Notes: generated by a model not told the origin, from the letters alone. A DNA stretch of 64,000 nucleotides from Vibrio sp. SS-MA-C1-2 (GCF_021513135.1 NZ_CP090982.1:62001-126000), one strand, 5' to 3'; positions 44,361 to 54,385 are shown, counted from the stretch's first letter. Made by a program: numbers and translations.

Positions 44361-46067
44361 TTACTCCTTAGTTTTTATAGCGGTAATAACGAGATTCATC
44401 TCTTTATCTCGACGTATTGCAAAAGTGATTGACTGTCCTATTGCAAAATCTTTGATATTTAAATTTGGGCCTAATTCAAAGTCCATCGTCATTGCAGGCC
44501 ATTGCCATGCAGCAACCGGCTGATGAACAATTGTTAAACTATTAAAATCGGTATCGATACCTTTAATCTCACCCGATGCAACTGCATAATCCATACCAGC
44601 TTGCTTATACTGGGTAATTAAAAGGTTCTCACTACTATCTCTTTTAATAGTAAAATCAATGTCTTGATTGACTTTTACCGCATTAATCATCAATGGAGGG
44701 GCTAATTCAAAGTCCATCGTCATGGTTGGCCATTTCCACTGTGGAATTGGATCATGCTTAATGGTTAAGCTATTAAAGTCGGTATCTACTGCAGAGAGGA
44801 AACCATGGGTAGAAGCTGTTTTAGCACCATTCTCGCTAGTGTTATCGTGCTTCATCGCCATTGACATTCCTTCCATTCTTAAACGAGAGGCATCAATATT
44901 GGATTCAGAGTCAATAAGGAACTGACCTGATGTCACGACTTTTTCACCTTTATTTAAACCATCAAGAATCAGTACATGTGAGTCATCCCCAATGCCTGAC
45001 TTCACTGCCATGCTTTGGAAGTGTTCATCATCTGTTTGAACAATGACATGATTTTGATTTTGACGTTTAATTAACGCTTCTCTAGGGATTAATAGACCTT
45101 TTTCACTCTCACCAGCATCAATAGTAATATTGGCAAACATGCCGGGTTTAAATTGATTATTCGTGTTGTCTAAAATAACTCGTACTGCAACTGTACGTGA
45201 TTTTGGGTCAAGAAACGGATCGACAAAATCAACTGTTCCTGTAAATTGCTGTCCCGGGTTACTATCAAAAGTAATCTCTACCTCTTGACCTTTTTTAACC
45301 CAAAGAGCCTGTTTTTCAAAAAGTTGACCTTCTAACCAAATCGACGATAATCCTGCAATCGTCATCACGTCCATTCCCGGATTAATGTACATACCTTCAC
45401 GGACATTTAACTCAGAAACGATACCATCAACATCCGAATAGACAGGGATATTGTCACTTGCCTCTTTTGTCTTTGTTAGTCGAGAAAACTCACTCTCAGA
45501 AATACCCATCAATGTTAGGCGTTGCTTAGCTGCTGAAATCACTTTACGTTGGCCACTACGAAGTGCAGTGAGGTAATCTTGCTCTGCCGCTAATAAGTCA
45601 GGTGAGTAAAAAGTAAAAAGTCGATCGCCTTTTTTTATTTCCATTCCTAGACTATTTGCTTCTAAGTTCTGAATCCAACCAGCAACTCTAGGGTGAATAT
45701 GACTGATTAAATCATCATTAAATTCCACATTCGCTACTGTATTCACTGTTTTGACAATTGCTCCTTCTGTCACAACGGCTGTCTGAATCGCAAAGTTAGA
45801 TTGTAGCGTGCTGTTGACTTTTACATCACCAAGCTGACTATTACTGCCTGATTCTTCATATACCGGGACTAAATCCATCCCCATTGGCGATTTCCCCGGT
45901 TTATCACGTTTAAAATTAGGATCCATCGGAGCAACCCAATAGAGCGGTTTTTTACTCTTTTCAGCCATTGCACCATGGTCAGTATGCTGAGATAGATAGA
46001 TATTACTGCCATAGCTAAGCAGTGCACCAAACGCGACAAGTAATGTAGAAGTAATTATTTTTTTCAT
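44361..46067 (-). CDS. cusB: CusB-like membrane fusion protein with two C-terminal CusF domains
   Basis: A 568-residue periplasmic adaptor. Residues 1-400 follow CusB (heavy-metal binding motif YWVAPMDPNFKRDKPGKSPMG near the N-terminus, hairpin and barrel). After about 410, two copies of a CusF-like domain follow in tandem, each with DTDFNSLTI and the Trp/Met metal site (WKWPTMTMDFEL and WQWPAMTMDFEL). E. coli CusB ends at about 400 residues and has no such domains. The adaptor thus carries its own metal chaperones in addition to the separate cusF gene. Its start overlaps the cusC stop. Confidence 0.92.
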   Translation of the reverse strand: MKKIITSTLLVAFGALLSYGSNIYLSQHTDHGAMAEKSKKPLYWVAPMDPNFKRDKPGKSPMGMDLVPVYEESGSNSQLGDVKVNSTLQSNFAIQTAVVTEGAIVKTVNTVANVEFNDDLISHIHPRVAGWIQNLEANSLGMEIKKGDRLFTFYSPDLLAAEQDYLTALRSGQRKVISAAKQRLTLMGISESEFSRLTKTKEASDNIPVYSDVDGIVSELNVREGMYINPGMDVMTIAGLSSIWLEGQLFEKQALWVKKGQEVEITFDSNPGQQFTGTVDFVDPFLDPKSRTVAVRVILDNTNNQFKPGMFANITIDAGESEKGLLIPREALIKRQNQNHVIVQTDDEHFQSMAVKSGIGDDSHVLILDGLNKGEKVVTSGQFLIDSESNIDASRLRMEGMSMAMKHDNTSENGAKTASTHGFLSAVDTDFNSLTIKHDPIPQWKWPTMTMDFELAPPLMINAVKVNQDIDFTIKRDSSENLLITQYKQAGMDYAVASGEIKGIDTDFNSLTIVHQPVAAWQWPAMTMDFELGPNLNIKDFAIGQSITFAIRRDKEMNLVITAIKTKE

Positions 46068-47338
46068 AATGAGTACTCTTTAGCAGAAAAATAGTTAAGT
46101 TGTACTAATGATTGGCAGTAATTTGATTTAGCTTTAATCTGCTGTAGTTCTGTTTTTAGAAGCTGTTGCTGAGATAGAATTAATTGATTAAAACTTGCTG
46201 TTGCGGCGTAATAGTTATCAACGCTTAATGACACCATTTTTTTTGCATTCGGCACGAGTACCTCTTGATATTGCATCAGTATTTTTTGATTAATCTTTGC
46301 TTGATGATATGCAGACTGATATCGCCCGACTAAGCTACGAATTGTATCTTGATATCGGTATTCTTGCGCTTTATAGGCACTGTTCGCTGCATTCAAACCT
46401 TGATCTTGGTTTGTTGCCATATGAATAGGCACACTGACCGTTACTCCAACCGATAAAAAATCACTGCGATCCATACCATCCGGTGAATCTGCACGGTACC
46501 CATAACCTGCTTTAATACCCCATTTAGGCATATACTCTTCTTTCGCTGTTTGAATATCAAATTGACGACTATTGATTAATTCAGCTTGAATTTTAGCTTC
46601 TGGGTGAGATTTAAAATATTCGCTATAACTCTTCCAATCACCTGAGATTGCCTTTGGTAATTGCCAATCAGGAAAAGAAAGATTTAACGGCTCAAAAGCA
46701 AATTGACCAATCCAACGTGATAGTTGTCCAAGTAAAGTTTTATATTCACTTTGTAATGACAGCAGTTGATTGTTAGTTAAGCTAATATTATTTTCCACTG
46801 TAAGAAGAGTTGATTGATTTGTTTTACCACTTTGATAATCAGCCAGCACAGATTGATGGCTTTTTTTAAGTGTTTGAATTAACTCTTTAGTCTTTTTTTG
46901 ACTAGCTTTATTAGCTGATAACTTTATCCAAAGTTGCTCAACAGCTAATTTACGTTGTTCCGCACGTAATATATATTGTCCATCAATACTTTGAGCTCTA
47001 GCTTGGATTGAGTCTTTTTTATATTTTAGGCTGCTACCAGGGGCGAAATTTTGAGTAAGGCCGACTTGGAGTTGCGTCATATTTTCCTGATTAAAATCAA
47101 AACTATCTGTAGGCATATTATTCAGCCCTAGCGAGATAGATGGGTCAGGCAGCGTCCCGGCTTTAATGGCAGATGAACGCATTTCATCTGCTTGATTTGT
47201 AATAGCCTGAGCTTGTAAATCCTGCTCTTTAGCAATATTTAGAGCTTGAGAGAGGTTGATTTCCTGAGCTGCAAATGTTGGAAATGAGAGCAGTAGCAAA
47301 CAGCTTACCGCTATATCTCTTAAAGATATGGTGTTCAT
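46064..47338 (-). CDS. cusC: CusC-like outer-membrane efflux channel (TolC family)
   Basis: A 424-residue protein with signal peptide ending SFPTFA, and two repeats of long helices with periplasmic turns (GTLPDPSISLGLNNMPTD and SVGVTVSVPIHM). It forms the outer-membrane duct of the tripartite pump. It is upstream of cusB, overlapping by four bases, and follows a small Cys/Met-rich gene. Confidence 0.88.
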   Translation of the reverse strand: MNTISLRDIAVSCLLLLSFPTFAAQEINLSQALNIAKEQDLQAQAITNQADEMRSSAIKAGTLPDPSISLGLNNMPTDSFDFNQENMTQLQVGLTQNFAPGSSLKYKKDSIQARAQSIDGQYILRAEQRKLAVEQLWIKLSANKASQKKTKELIQTLKKSHQSVLADYQSGKTNQSTLLTVENNISLTNNQLLSLQSEYKTLLGQLSRWIGQFAFEPLNLSFPDWQLPKAISGDWKSYSEYFKSHPEAKIQAELINSRQFDIQTAKEEYMPKWGIKAGYGYRADSPDGMDRSDFLSVGVTVSVPIHMATNQDQGLNAANSAYKAQEYRYQDTIRSLVGRYQSAYHQAKINQKILMQYQEVLVPNAKKMVSLSVDNYYAATASFNQLILSQQQLLKTELQQIKAKSNYCQSLVQLNYFSAKEYSL

Positions 47339-47406
47339 TCAACTATTTCTCTTAAAAATAGGTTATTAATAGGGCGTTGGTGCCCTCTCAAAAAATTTGG
47401 ATAGAT

Positions 47407-47793
47407 CTATGCTGTGATAAGAGAAATAGGTGGCTTTATTGAAGGGTATATAGCTTTTAGAGGTGAAGACTTAATTGCTACAAACTGAATTCGAGTCACT
47501 GTTTGCTGGAAGAAATTAAGCGAAAGGAGAGGAAGAACTTTCGTTAATTGAAGGCAATCATTATGGCAGTTATCACCACTGAATTGATCACAACACTCCA
47601 TTTTGTGATTAGATTGATCCTGATAATCCATATTTAACATCTCCATTTCCATATTCATCATTTCATGGCAGTGTGAAGTAGGTGCGCATTGAGCTGGAGA
47701 TGGTATTGTGAAGATATCAGAAGACGCCCAAGCTTGTGAAAAGAAGCTTAGGAGAAAAGTTAAACATAAAATAAGTGCTGTTTTTCTTTTCAT
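47407..47793 (-). CDS. Small exported Cys/His/Met-rich protein
   Basis: A 128-residue protein with signal peptide MKRKTALILCLTFLLSFFSQ ending near AWA, then CAPTSHCHEMMNMEMEMLNM and KMECCDQFSGDNCHNDC. The many thiol and thioether ligands point to copper or silver binding in the periplasm. It is the first gene of the cus operon, 69 bases before cusC. Such leader genes are common in cus-type clusters but the exact role is unknown. Confidence 0.7.
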   Translation of the reverse strand: MKRKTALILCLTFLLSFFSQAWASSDIFTIPSPAQCAPTSHCHEMMNMEMEMLNMDYQDQSNHKMECCDQFSGDNCHNDCLQLTKVLPLLSLNFFQQTVTRIQFVAIKSSPLKAIYPSIKPPISLITA

Positions 47794-47943
47794 CGCCTAG
47801 ATAGAAGTATTTTTATCAGTAAAAACATTCTATACTAAAATAGTTCTTTTAGTCAAATATTATAAGTAGGAAATAAGATATTAATTAGCAATTTTTAATA
47901 AGTAGCATGACTTATTTTTAAATAAAACCTTAATTCATATAAT

Positions 47944-48913
47944 AAGTGCAACACTCATAGTAAAGGTGATAAGGTCAACTGCTGATTATAGTATGCTTCT
48001 CATCGCCAGAATCAAAACAAGTACTACTATAAGTTATCAACAGTTGCCCCAGAAACAAAGATACCAGATTTCTTTCCTAATTGCAGAGGGTTACTCCCAA
48101 AATAAAATTGTGATTAAGCTTGAAGTGAATCGTTCTACGATTCATCGAGAGATTAAAAGGAACATTGTTAATCAAGTATATAACCCAAATGTTGCTATCT
48201 CATTAACTCGTCAGCGACGAGTTAATGCCTATAAATATCAGATACCTAAAGAAATTATCTGGTTTGTTGATATGGCACTATCGTTATGTTTTAAAAAATA
48301 AAATCAAGAGTGGAATTCTTTATAAACACTTAAGGCAAGGACGCAGAAAGTATCGTAAAGGCAAACAATCAATTAGAGGAAAGCTACGTAATTGCGTAAC
48401 TATTGATGAACGCCCCGATTATATTAATGACAAGAGTCGCCTCGGTGATTGGGAGGCTGATTTAGTACTAGGTAAACAAGATTTGGGAGCAATCGTCACT
48501 TTAGCGGAGAGAAAAAGCCAACTCTATCTCATTAAAAAAGTCCCCAATAAGGGATCCGAGACAGTGAAAACTGCGATTATAGATACACTTAAACCTTATA
48601 AAGAACATGTCAAATCAATTACTTTTGATAATGGGCTAGAGTTTTCAGAGCATTTAGAAATAGCAAAAGAGTTAGATACCAAAACATACTTTGCACACCC
48701 ATATTCATCATGGGAACGAGGGCTAAATGAAAACTTTAATGGCTTACTTAGGCAATATGTTCCTAAAGGAACAAATCTAAAGCAAGTTGAAGATGAATAT
48801 CTTCAACTTGTACAAGAGCGAATAAATAAACGACCAAGAAAGTGTTTAGGTTATAAACAGCCTCTGTTTATATTTAATCAATTAAAAGACGCCGAGTAAC
48901 GAGTGTTGCACTT
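47944..48913 (+). mobile_element. IS30-family element, defective
   Basis: The terminal inverted repeats AAGTGCAACACTC (47944-47956) and GAGTGTTGCACTT (48901-48913) bound a 970-bp element carrying an IS30-type transposase in two frames. It is inserted between the cus operon and the small gene at 49005. No clear short target duplication is visible. Confidence 0.8.
47966..48899 (+). pseudogene. IS30-family transposase, frameshifted
   Basis: Frame one (to 48301) contains the N-terminal helix-turn-helix (QKQRYQISFLIAEGYSQNKI and EVNRSTIHREIKRN). Frame two (to 48899) contains the DDE core (RLGDWEADLVLG, ITFDNGLEFSEH and a Glu in RGLNENFNGLLRQY). The frames meet in A-rich DNA around 48290-48302, where the usual second HTH segment (WSPEQ-type) is missing, so a deletion plus frameshift is likely. 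The catalytic residues themselves look intact. Confidence 0.78.
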
Positions 48914-49004
48914 CAGCATTACAAAAGGAATTTACGCAATATTAATATAGATAGAGCAATAATAAGCGGTAACTATCGATAGATTTGATTGCTATAAATA
49001 TTTC

Positions 49005-49256
49005 TTAAAACCACTTTGTTTTAAAGCCTAGTTCTTTAGCATCATTAATTATTTTTTTGATACCAACAGTATGCATGAAGTCTGATATGTCAGGGTCATT
49101 TCCACGACGGTGTTTATTGGAGTACGCTTGTGCTTCTGTCCTGCTTTTTCCTTTTTTAATCATGAACATGAAGCAAGCTGCTTGATATCTGTCTTTACTC
49201 CAAGCTCGATATAAGTAGTAGCCACCAAGCGCAATTATCAATAAATCATCCAGCAT
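49005..49256 (-). CDS. Small membrane-anchored protein, unknown
   Basis: An 83-residue protein with one N-terminal hydrophobic segment (LLIIALGGYYLYRAW) and a basic cytoplasmic part. No family was recognised. It stands alone between IS30 and the DUF3316 gene. Confidence 0.45.
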   Translation of the reverse strand: MLDDLLIIALGGYYLYRAWSKDRYQAACFMFMIKKGKSRTEAQAYSNKHRRGNDPDISDFMHTVGIKKIINDAKELGFKTKWF

Positions 49257-49582
49257 TGCTTGCTCTCCAAAGGAAATAGAAAAATTTGTCTATATAGTTA
49301 ACCTTAATTAAGCAATAGTCAACATCATAAACAATGATGTAGCTTACTCAGAAAATATTATATATATAATTATGAATAAAATAACTAACGTATGAGACTA
49401 CTTAAACCTATGAATATGAAAGGTTAAAAAATAGATATCGTCAACACTCATCTATTTAAATTCAGGAATAATAAGAAGCTTCATTTATGATAAATTTGTC
49501 ATAATAAAAACTGATAAATATCAGAGTTAATTAGTTAAAGTAGCGACATCGAGTTTACACTGATATTTCTAAGGTATATAAA
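49257..49582. other. Intergenic region before the DUF3316 gene
   Basis: 326 bases of AT-rich DNA between divergent genes. It should hold the promoters of the small protein gene (leftward) and the DUF3316-cusRS unit (rightward). I see no clear operator or RNA gene. Confidence 0.4.
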
Positions 49583-49960
49583 ATGAAAAAATTACATAAA
49601 ACACTTTTAACTGGTTTACTTTTACTTTCTAGTGCAGCAGCTGTTGCTCATCCTCTCTCGTCAACTGGGGGGTATGTAAGCAAAATAGACAGTGAGGTTG
49701 TAACTACACAATATGTATCAACAAAAGAAGAGGCTGTAAAACTAGCTATAACCAAAATTAAATCTATAAAACAGTTGCCTCAACGGGAGCTTGAACACCA
49801 ATTTAACATTCTTGGTATTGGTACTTATATCTCTGGGACTCATGTTGAAGATGGTGCTTATATTACAATTGAAGAAGTATTTCAGCCTGATGGCTCATCG
49901 TCTTACGTAGGTAGTGCTCACTTCGATTTACATTATCAAGAATTAAGAGATAATAATTAA
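49583..49960 (+). CDS. DUF3316-like periplasmic protein
   Basis: A 125-residue protein with signal peptide MKKLHKTLLTGLLLLSSAAA (cut near VAHP). The mature part (TKEEAVKLAITKIKSIKQLP, later YITIEEVFQPDGSSSYVGSA) resembles the DUF3316 family found mainly in Vibrionaceae. It directly precedes cusR and is probably cotranscribed. Function unknown; a role in metal sensing is possible from context. Confidence 0.65.
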   Translation: MKKLHKTLLTGLLLLSSAAAVAHPLSSTGGYVSKIDSEVVTTQYVSTKEEAVKLAITKIKSIKQLPQRELEHQFNILGIGTYISGTHVEDGAYITIEEVFQPDGSSSYVGSAHFDLHYQELRDNN

Positions 49961-50005
49961 TCTATACTTAGTGTGTGACTAGTACTTAAGAGGTTCTTGT
50001 TAAGA

Positions 50006-50689
50006 ATGAAGATATTAGTAGTCGAAGATGAAGAAAAAGCTGGAGCCTATCTTAAAAAAGGCTTGATTGAATCAGGCTATAATGTAGATCTTTCGCCTAA
50101 TGGTGTTGATGGGCTATATTTAGCAACGACATTTAAATATGATCTAATCATCTTAGATATAATGTTACCAACATTAAATGGATGGCAAGTATTAAAAACA
50201 CTTCGTACCAGTAATATAATGACACCTGTCATTATATTATCTGCGAAGGATCAGGTTGATGATCGTGTAAAAGGCTTAGAGCTAGGGGCAAATGACTACC
50301 TTGTTAAGCCTTTTGCATTTATTGAGTTGCTTGCTAGGATCAAAAACTGTATGCGCCATCAAGCAATAGGTATTCAGCAAGAATCAAGGCTGTATATTGC
50401 TGATTTGACTGTTGATCTTATTTCGAGAAAAGTTACTCGAGGGGAGGATATAATAAAACTTACAGCTAAAGAGTTCATGTTATTAGAGTATTTGTTAACA
50501 AAGAAAGGACAAGTGGTAACTCGAACTCAGATAGCTTCAGCAGTATGGGATATGAACTTTGATAGTGATACAAATATTATTGATGCGGTTATTAAAAGAT
50601 TAAGATCAAAAATTGATAGACCATATGAACATAAGTTAATCCTAACGATTCGTGGTATGGGTTATAAGCTTGATGATTCTAATAAATGA
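50006..50689 (+). CDS. cusR: CusR/CopR-like response regulator
   Basis: A 227-residue OmpR-family protein: acidic pocket VEDEEK, phospho-acceptor Asp51 in IILDIMLP, YLVKPFAF with the conserved Lys, and a DNA-binding domain ending in the RGMGYKL wing typical of CusR, SilR and PcoR. It should activate the copper/silver genes when phosphorylated. The ATG at 50006 is preferred to a TTG nine bases upstream. Its stop overlaps the kinase start. Confidence 0.9.
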   Translation: MKILVVEDEEKAGAYLKKGLIESGYNVDLSPNGVDGLYLATTFKYDLIILDIMLPTLNGWQVLKTLRTSNIMTPVIILSAKDQVDDRVKGLELGANDYLVKPFAFIELLARIKNCMRHQAIGIQQESRLYIADLTVDLISRKVTRGEDIIKLTAKEFMLLEYLLTKKGQVVTRTQIASAVWDMNFDSDTNIIDAVIKRLRSKIDRPYEHKLILTIRGMGYKLDDSNK

Positions 50690-51996
50690 AAAAAATTAAT
50701 AATTCACTCGCATTTAAACTAGTCGCTATGTATATAATAGCCTCAAGTACTATTTTAGTTATTTTTTCAATGATAGTTCATAGTGCAATAGAATCACATT
50801 TTTCTCAACAAGACTATTTACACTTGAAAGAAAAAATACAATCACTATCATCCAATAATGAAATTGAATTAGATGAACTTAATTTGTTAAATATACCTGC
50901 TTGGGTTGTAGAAAATAATCAAGTTTTAAAGTCAAATGAAATTGCGAACAAGTTACCAAAAAAAATGCTATCAAGTTCTTTTTTTGAATGGAGTATAGAT
51001 GGACGCTTTTATAAAGCTTATAAATTTGAGGTAAAGAAACATCAATTTATTGTATTACAAATTGAGACTACACATCATAAGATTTTTTTAACAAAACTTA
51101 ATTCTATTCTTACTTGGTCCCTTATATTGAGCTTGGTATTATCTGTTCTTTATGCTTTATTTATTGTTCGAGTAACATTAATACCGTTAAACTCATTGAC
51201 TAAGTATATAGAGAAGGTAAATATTAGTAATTTACATTTGCGAATACCTGAAGACCTACTTCCAATTGAGTTTCAAAAGCTAATATCATCTCAAAACAAT
51301 ATGCTAGAAAGGTTACAATCTAGATTTTTACGACTAAGCGAATTCTCATCAGATATTGCGCATGAGTTAAGAACACCATTAACTAATATTATGATGCAAA
51401 CTCAAGTTGCAATTAATAAAGATAGAACAGCTGATGAGTATTATAATGTGTTAGTTTCCAATATTGAAGAAATAGAACGGATTAATAAAGTTATTTCTGA
51501 TACTTTATATTTAGCTAAGTCAGAAAATAATCTTTTACATAAAACTAAATTTAAATTACGCTTTAAAGATATCTTATTACCATTGGTAGATTATTATGAA
51601 GTATTGGCAGAAGATAAAAATGTGATAATAACAGTTAATGGTGATGCTAATATATTAGCTGATAAAGAAATGCTTCAACGAGCTTTTGGTAATGTACTAT
51701 CTAATGCTTTAAGGCATTGTTATTCAGAAACAGAAATAACTATTGATATTTCAGAATATCAAGAGCAGAAAATGGTAAAAATTAGTAATTATGGGGAGCC
51801 AATTCCTAAAGACTCATTACCATTTATTTTTGAACGCTTTTATCGTTCCGATAAGTCTAGAGTTCATTCTAGTAGCGTAGGTGCAGGGTTAGGTTTACCT
51901 ATAGCCAAGGCTATTATGAATGAGCATAATGGAGACCTAACAGTTAATTCAAATGGTAATATAACTGAATTTTTGTTTTCTTTTAAAATATTGTGA
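50686..51996 (+). CDS. cusS: CusS-like sensor kinase
   Basis: A 436-residue kinase with membrane segments at about 12-30 and 145-165, a short periplasmic sensor, HAMP, His226 in DIAHELRTPLTNI and a HATPase domain (NVLSNALRHC, FYRSDKSR, GAGLGLPIAKAI). It is the second two-component kinase in the island. Its sensor loop lacks the His/Met string seen in the kinase at 35443. It overlaps cusR by four bases (ATGA). Confidence 0.9.
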   Translation: MKKINNSLAFKLVAMYIIASSTILVIFSMIVHSAIESHFSQQDYLHLKEKIQSLSSNNEIELDELNLLNIPAWVVENNQVLKSNEIANKLPKKMLSSSFFEWSIDGRFYKAYKFEVKKHQFIVLQIETTHHKIFLTKLNSILTWSLILSLVLSVLYALFIVRVTLIPLNSLTKYIEKVNISNLHLRIPEDLLPIEFQKLISSQNNMLERLQSRFLRLSEFSSDIAHELRTPLTNIMMQTQVAINKDRTADEYYNVLVSNIEEIERINKVISDTLYLAKSENNLLHKTKFKLRFKDILLPLVDYYEVLAEDKNVIITVNGDANILADKEMLQRAFGNVLSNALRHCYSETEITIDISEYQEQKMVKISNYGEPIPKDSLPFIFERFYRSDKSRVHSSSVGAGLGLPIAKAIMNEHNGDLTVNSNGNITEFLFSFKIL

Positions 51997-52077
51997 TATG
52001 TGTTTATTGAAGAATTGATTGCTAGTTATTAAAGCATTCTAATCCTTCATTATAATTATTAAGATAGGAGTCTTATG

Positions 52078-52533
52078 ATGAATAAATTCGTAGTAACTAC
52101 ATTATTACTTACATTCTCAAACTATGTGGTTGCCGATACAGCAATATCTCATGAAGAAGCTACAATGACTAAACATATAGATTCAACATTAATTCCAACT
52201 AAATTTATTACAGTTACATTAACGGATGAAATGAGAATAGAGTTTAAATCGAATGAGATAATCAGTTCTAATGATGTTGTTAAGTTTGTTATTACGAATA
52301 TAGGGAAAATTAATCATGAATTTACCATTGGAACTGAACAGGAACAGCTTTCACATCGAGAAATGATGAAGCAGATGCCTCATCATATGCATGATTCTGA
52401 AAAAGCAGTAACACTAAAGCCTGGACAAACAAAGGTGCTAGTTTGGAGTTTTGTTGGTAGTGGTGATATTGAGTTTGCATGTAATATACCAGGACACTCT
52501 GAAAGTGGTATGTTTAAAAAGATAACTTATTAA
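52078..52533 (+). CDS. Periplasmic cupredoxin
   Basis: A 151-residue protein with a signal peptide (cut near YVVA) and a plastocyanin/azurin-like domain. The copper ligands are visible: His in KINHEFTIG, Cys in FACNIPGH, His in the same motif and Met in SESGMF. A Met/His-rich loop (REMMKQMPHHMH) may bind extra copper. It may hold periplasmic copper or pass electrons to the multicopper oxidase encoded convergently. AGGAG precedes two adjacent ATGs; the second gives better spacing. Confidence 0.88.
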   Translation: MNKFVVTTLLLTFSNYVVADTAISHEEATMTKHIDSTLIPTKFITVTLTDEMRIEFKSNEIISSNDVVKFVITNIGKINHEFTIGTEQEQLSHREMMKQMPHHMHDSEKAVTLKPGQTKVLVWSFVGSGDIEFACNIPGHSESGMFKKITY

Positions 52534-52542
52534 GGAATACCG

Positions 52543-52597
52543 AAGTCACATCTATTATTAACTATATTTATTGTTTCGTTAATAATAGATATGACTT
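52543..52597. terminator. Long hairpin between cupredoxin and multicopper oxidase genes
   Basis: AAGTCACATCTATTATTAAC pairs with GTTAATAATAGATATGACTT (one mismatch) around a 15-base loop. It lies between two convergent genes and ends in TTTAT. Confidence 0.75.
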
Positions 52598-52647
52598 TAT
52601 CTGAAGATATTTATTCTTTCAAGCATCTTTTGGATTGTATGTTCTAC

Positions 52648-54204
52648 TTATCTAACACAAAACTGTGTCATCATTCCAGTATCCTCATGTTCTAGAATAT
52701 GACAATGGGCCATATAGGGTGCATTTTTATCAGCTAACTCAGAAAACTTAACTAGAATTTGAGTCTTTCCTTTTACGACAACAGTATCTTTCCAACCAGT
52801 TAGGTAAGGAGGAATACTTTCATTATTCAATGAAATAACTCGAAATTGGCAACCATGGGCATGAAAAGGGTGTAACATCGTATCTTTACCTGTTGAGATT
52901 GTCCACAGTTCATAATCCCCTTTTTTAGCAGTAAACTCAATATGATCCATTGTAAAAGACCTACCATTTATACTATTTGCAACTTTTAATTCTTCTTGAG
53001 TTAGCCATTGTGTATTACTCATAATACTTTTTTTATGCATAGTATTCTCAGAAGGGCTATCAGCTATTTTCATACCTTTCATTGGTTCCATTTTCTTATT
53101 CATTAACATCATTGCTTGTGAGTCTAAACGCTCATCCATTCCTAGAGTTAGCATCCGATTTTTCTTTACACTATTAATATTTATTGGAGGAATTGAGTTT
53201 AAAGTTTGGGGTAACTTTCCAGGTGCTTTATTACTATTTACAATGAAGCTCATTATTGAATAAGGCTTATTAAATGGTGCCATAGTCATCCCCATTTGGT
53301 TAAACGGCAATGACATTAAATCAAACGATTTTTTATCTTTTGTTGAAATAAGAATTTCATATCGCTCACCAGCAAGTATAGGTAATTCCGTCACCTTGAC
53401 AGGGCTGTTTAAAAATCCCCCATCACTTGCAATAACATAAAATGCCCTTTTATCTGAGATTGTTACGTTATAGCTTCTTGCATTAGACCCATTTAAAACC
53501 CTAAACCTAATCCAGCCAGAAGGTACTTCTTTTTCAGGATAAATATCACCATTTACAAGCACTTTATCGCCAACATATCCTGTAGATACTGTTGGGATAT
53601 CTAATAACTTATAATTAAAGCTGCCATCATCATTAAATTTGCGGTCTTGAATAATAATAGGAATATCATCTATTCCCCATGCTTTTGGTAATGGCAATGT
53701 ATCAGAGTTTTTATCCTCAATAATAAATAAACCGGCAAGGCCTTTTGCAACTAATTCAGATGTTTTAGGGTAAATATGTGGATGATACCAACATGTACTT
53801 GCTTCTTGTTTAATCGGTAATGAAACTTTCCATGTTTTTGATGGCTTTATAATTTGATGTGGGCCGCCATCTAAACTACCTGGAATAATTAACCCATGCC
53901 AGTGTAAAGTAACATCTTCTTTCAAGTTATTATTTACATTCAACTTAATATCCTGACCTTGCTTTGCTCGAATCACTGGCCCCAAGTAATTGCCGTTAAA
54001 CCCTAATGTTTTAGTTGCTTTCCCAGCTATAAAATACTTATGACCATATTGAAAGTTAAGCACAAAGGTTCCATTAGAACTCGGCTCTAAAATTGGTGGA
54101 ACAAACAGTTCTTTACGCTTTAATGATTCAACTGCAAAACTAAGAGGGGTCATCATTAATCCAGCACTTCCTAGCATTAACTTCATTAAGTTTCGTCTAT
54201 TCAT
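52648..54204 (-). CDS. Multicopper oxidase (CueO/CopA type)
   Basis: A 518-residue protein beginning MNRRNLMKLMLGSAGLMMTP, a likely Tat signal. Four copper-binding motifs are present: TLHWHGL, CWYHPHIY, HPFHAHGCQF and MAHCHILEHEDTGMM. A Met-rich segment (MMLMNKKMEPMKGM) near residue 370 matches the copper-sensing loop of CueO. It oxidises Cu+ to the less toxic Cu2+ in the periplasm. It is at the right end of the copper island, next to an IS remnant. Confidence 0.94.
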   Translation of the reverse strand: MNRRNLMKLMLGSAGLMMTPLSFAVESLKRKELFVPPILEPSSNGTFVLNFQYGHKYFIAGKATKTLGFNGNYLGPVIRAKQGQDIKLNVNNNLKEDVTLHWHGLIIPGSLDGGPHQIIKPSKTWKVSLPIKQEASTCWYHPHIYPKTSELVAKGLAGLFIIEDKNSDTLPLPKAWGIDDIPIIIQDRKFNDDGSFNYKLLDIPTVSTGYVGDKVLVNGDIYPEKEVPSGWIRFRVLNGSNARSYNVTISDKRAFYVIASDGGFLNSPVKVTELPILAGERYEILISTKDKKSFDLMSLPFNQMGMTMAPFNKPYSIMSFIVNSNKAPGKLPQTLNSIPPININSVKKNRMLTLGMDERLDSQAMMLMNKKMEPMKGMKIADSPSENTMHKKSIMSNTQWLTQEELKVANSINGRSFTMDHIEFTAKKGDYELWTISTGKDTMLHPFHAHGCQFRVISLNNESIPPYLTGWKDTVVVKGKTQILVKFSELADKNAPYMAHCHILEHEDTGMMTQFCVR

Positions 54205-54385
54205 CTTTCAGCCTCAAAATTTTCAAAAAGCATGTTTAGTAACTATAGTCAGCTTTAAGCCCACTTAAAAGTGAAAATTATTTGCATTTATATTGTTGAT
54301 TACATCATGTTACATGTTAAAAATGATATGTATATTATTGAAATCTAAGTATCTAAAATATTAAATGTTCCTCATAGACTGGACA

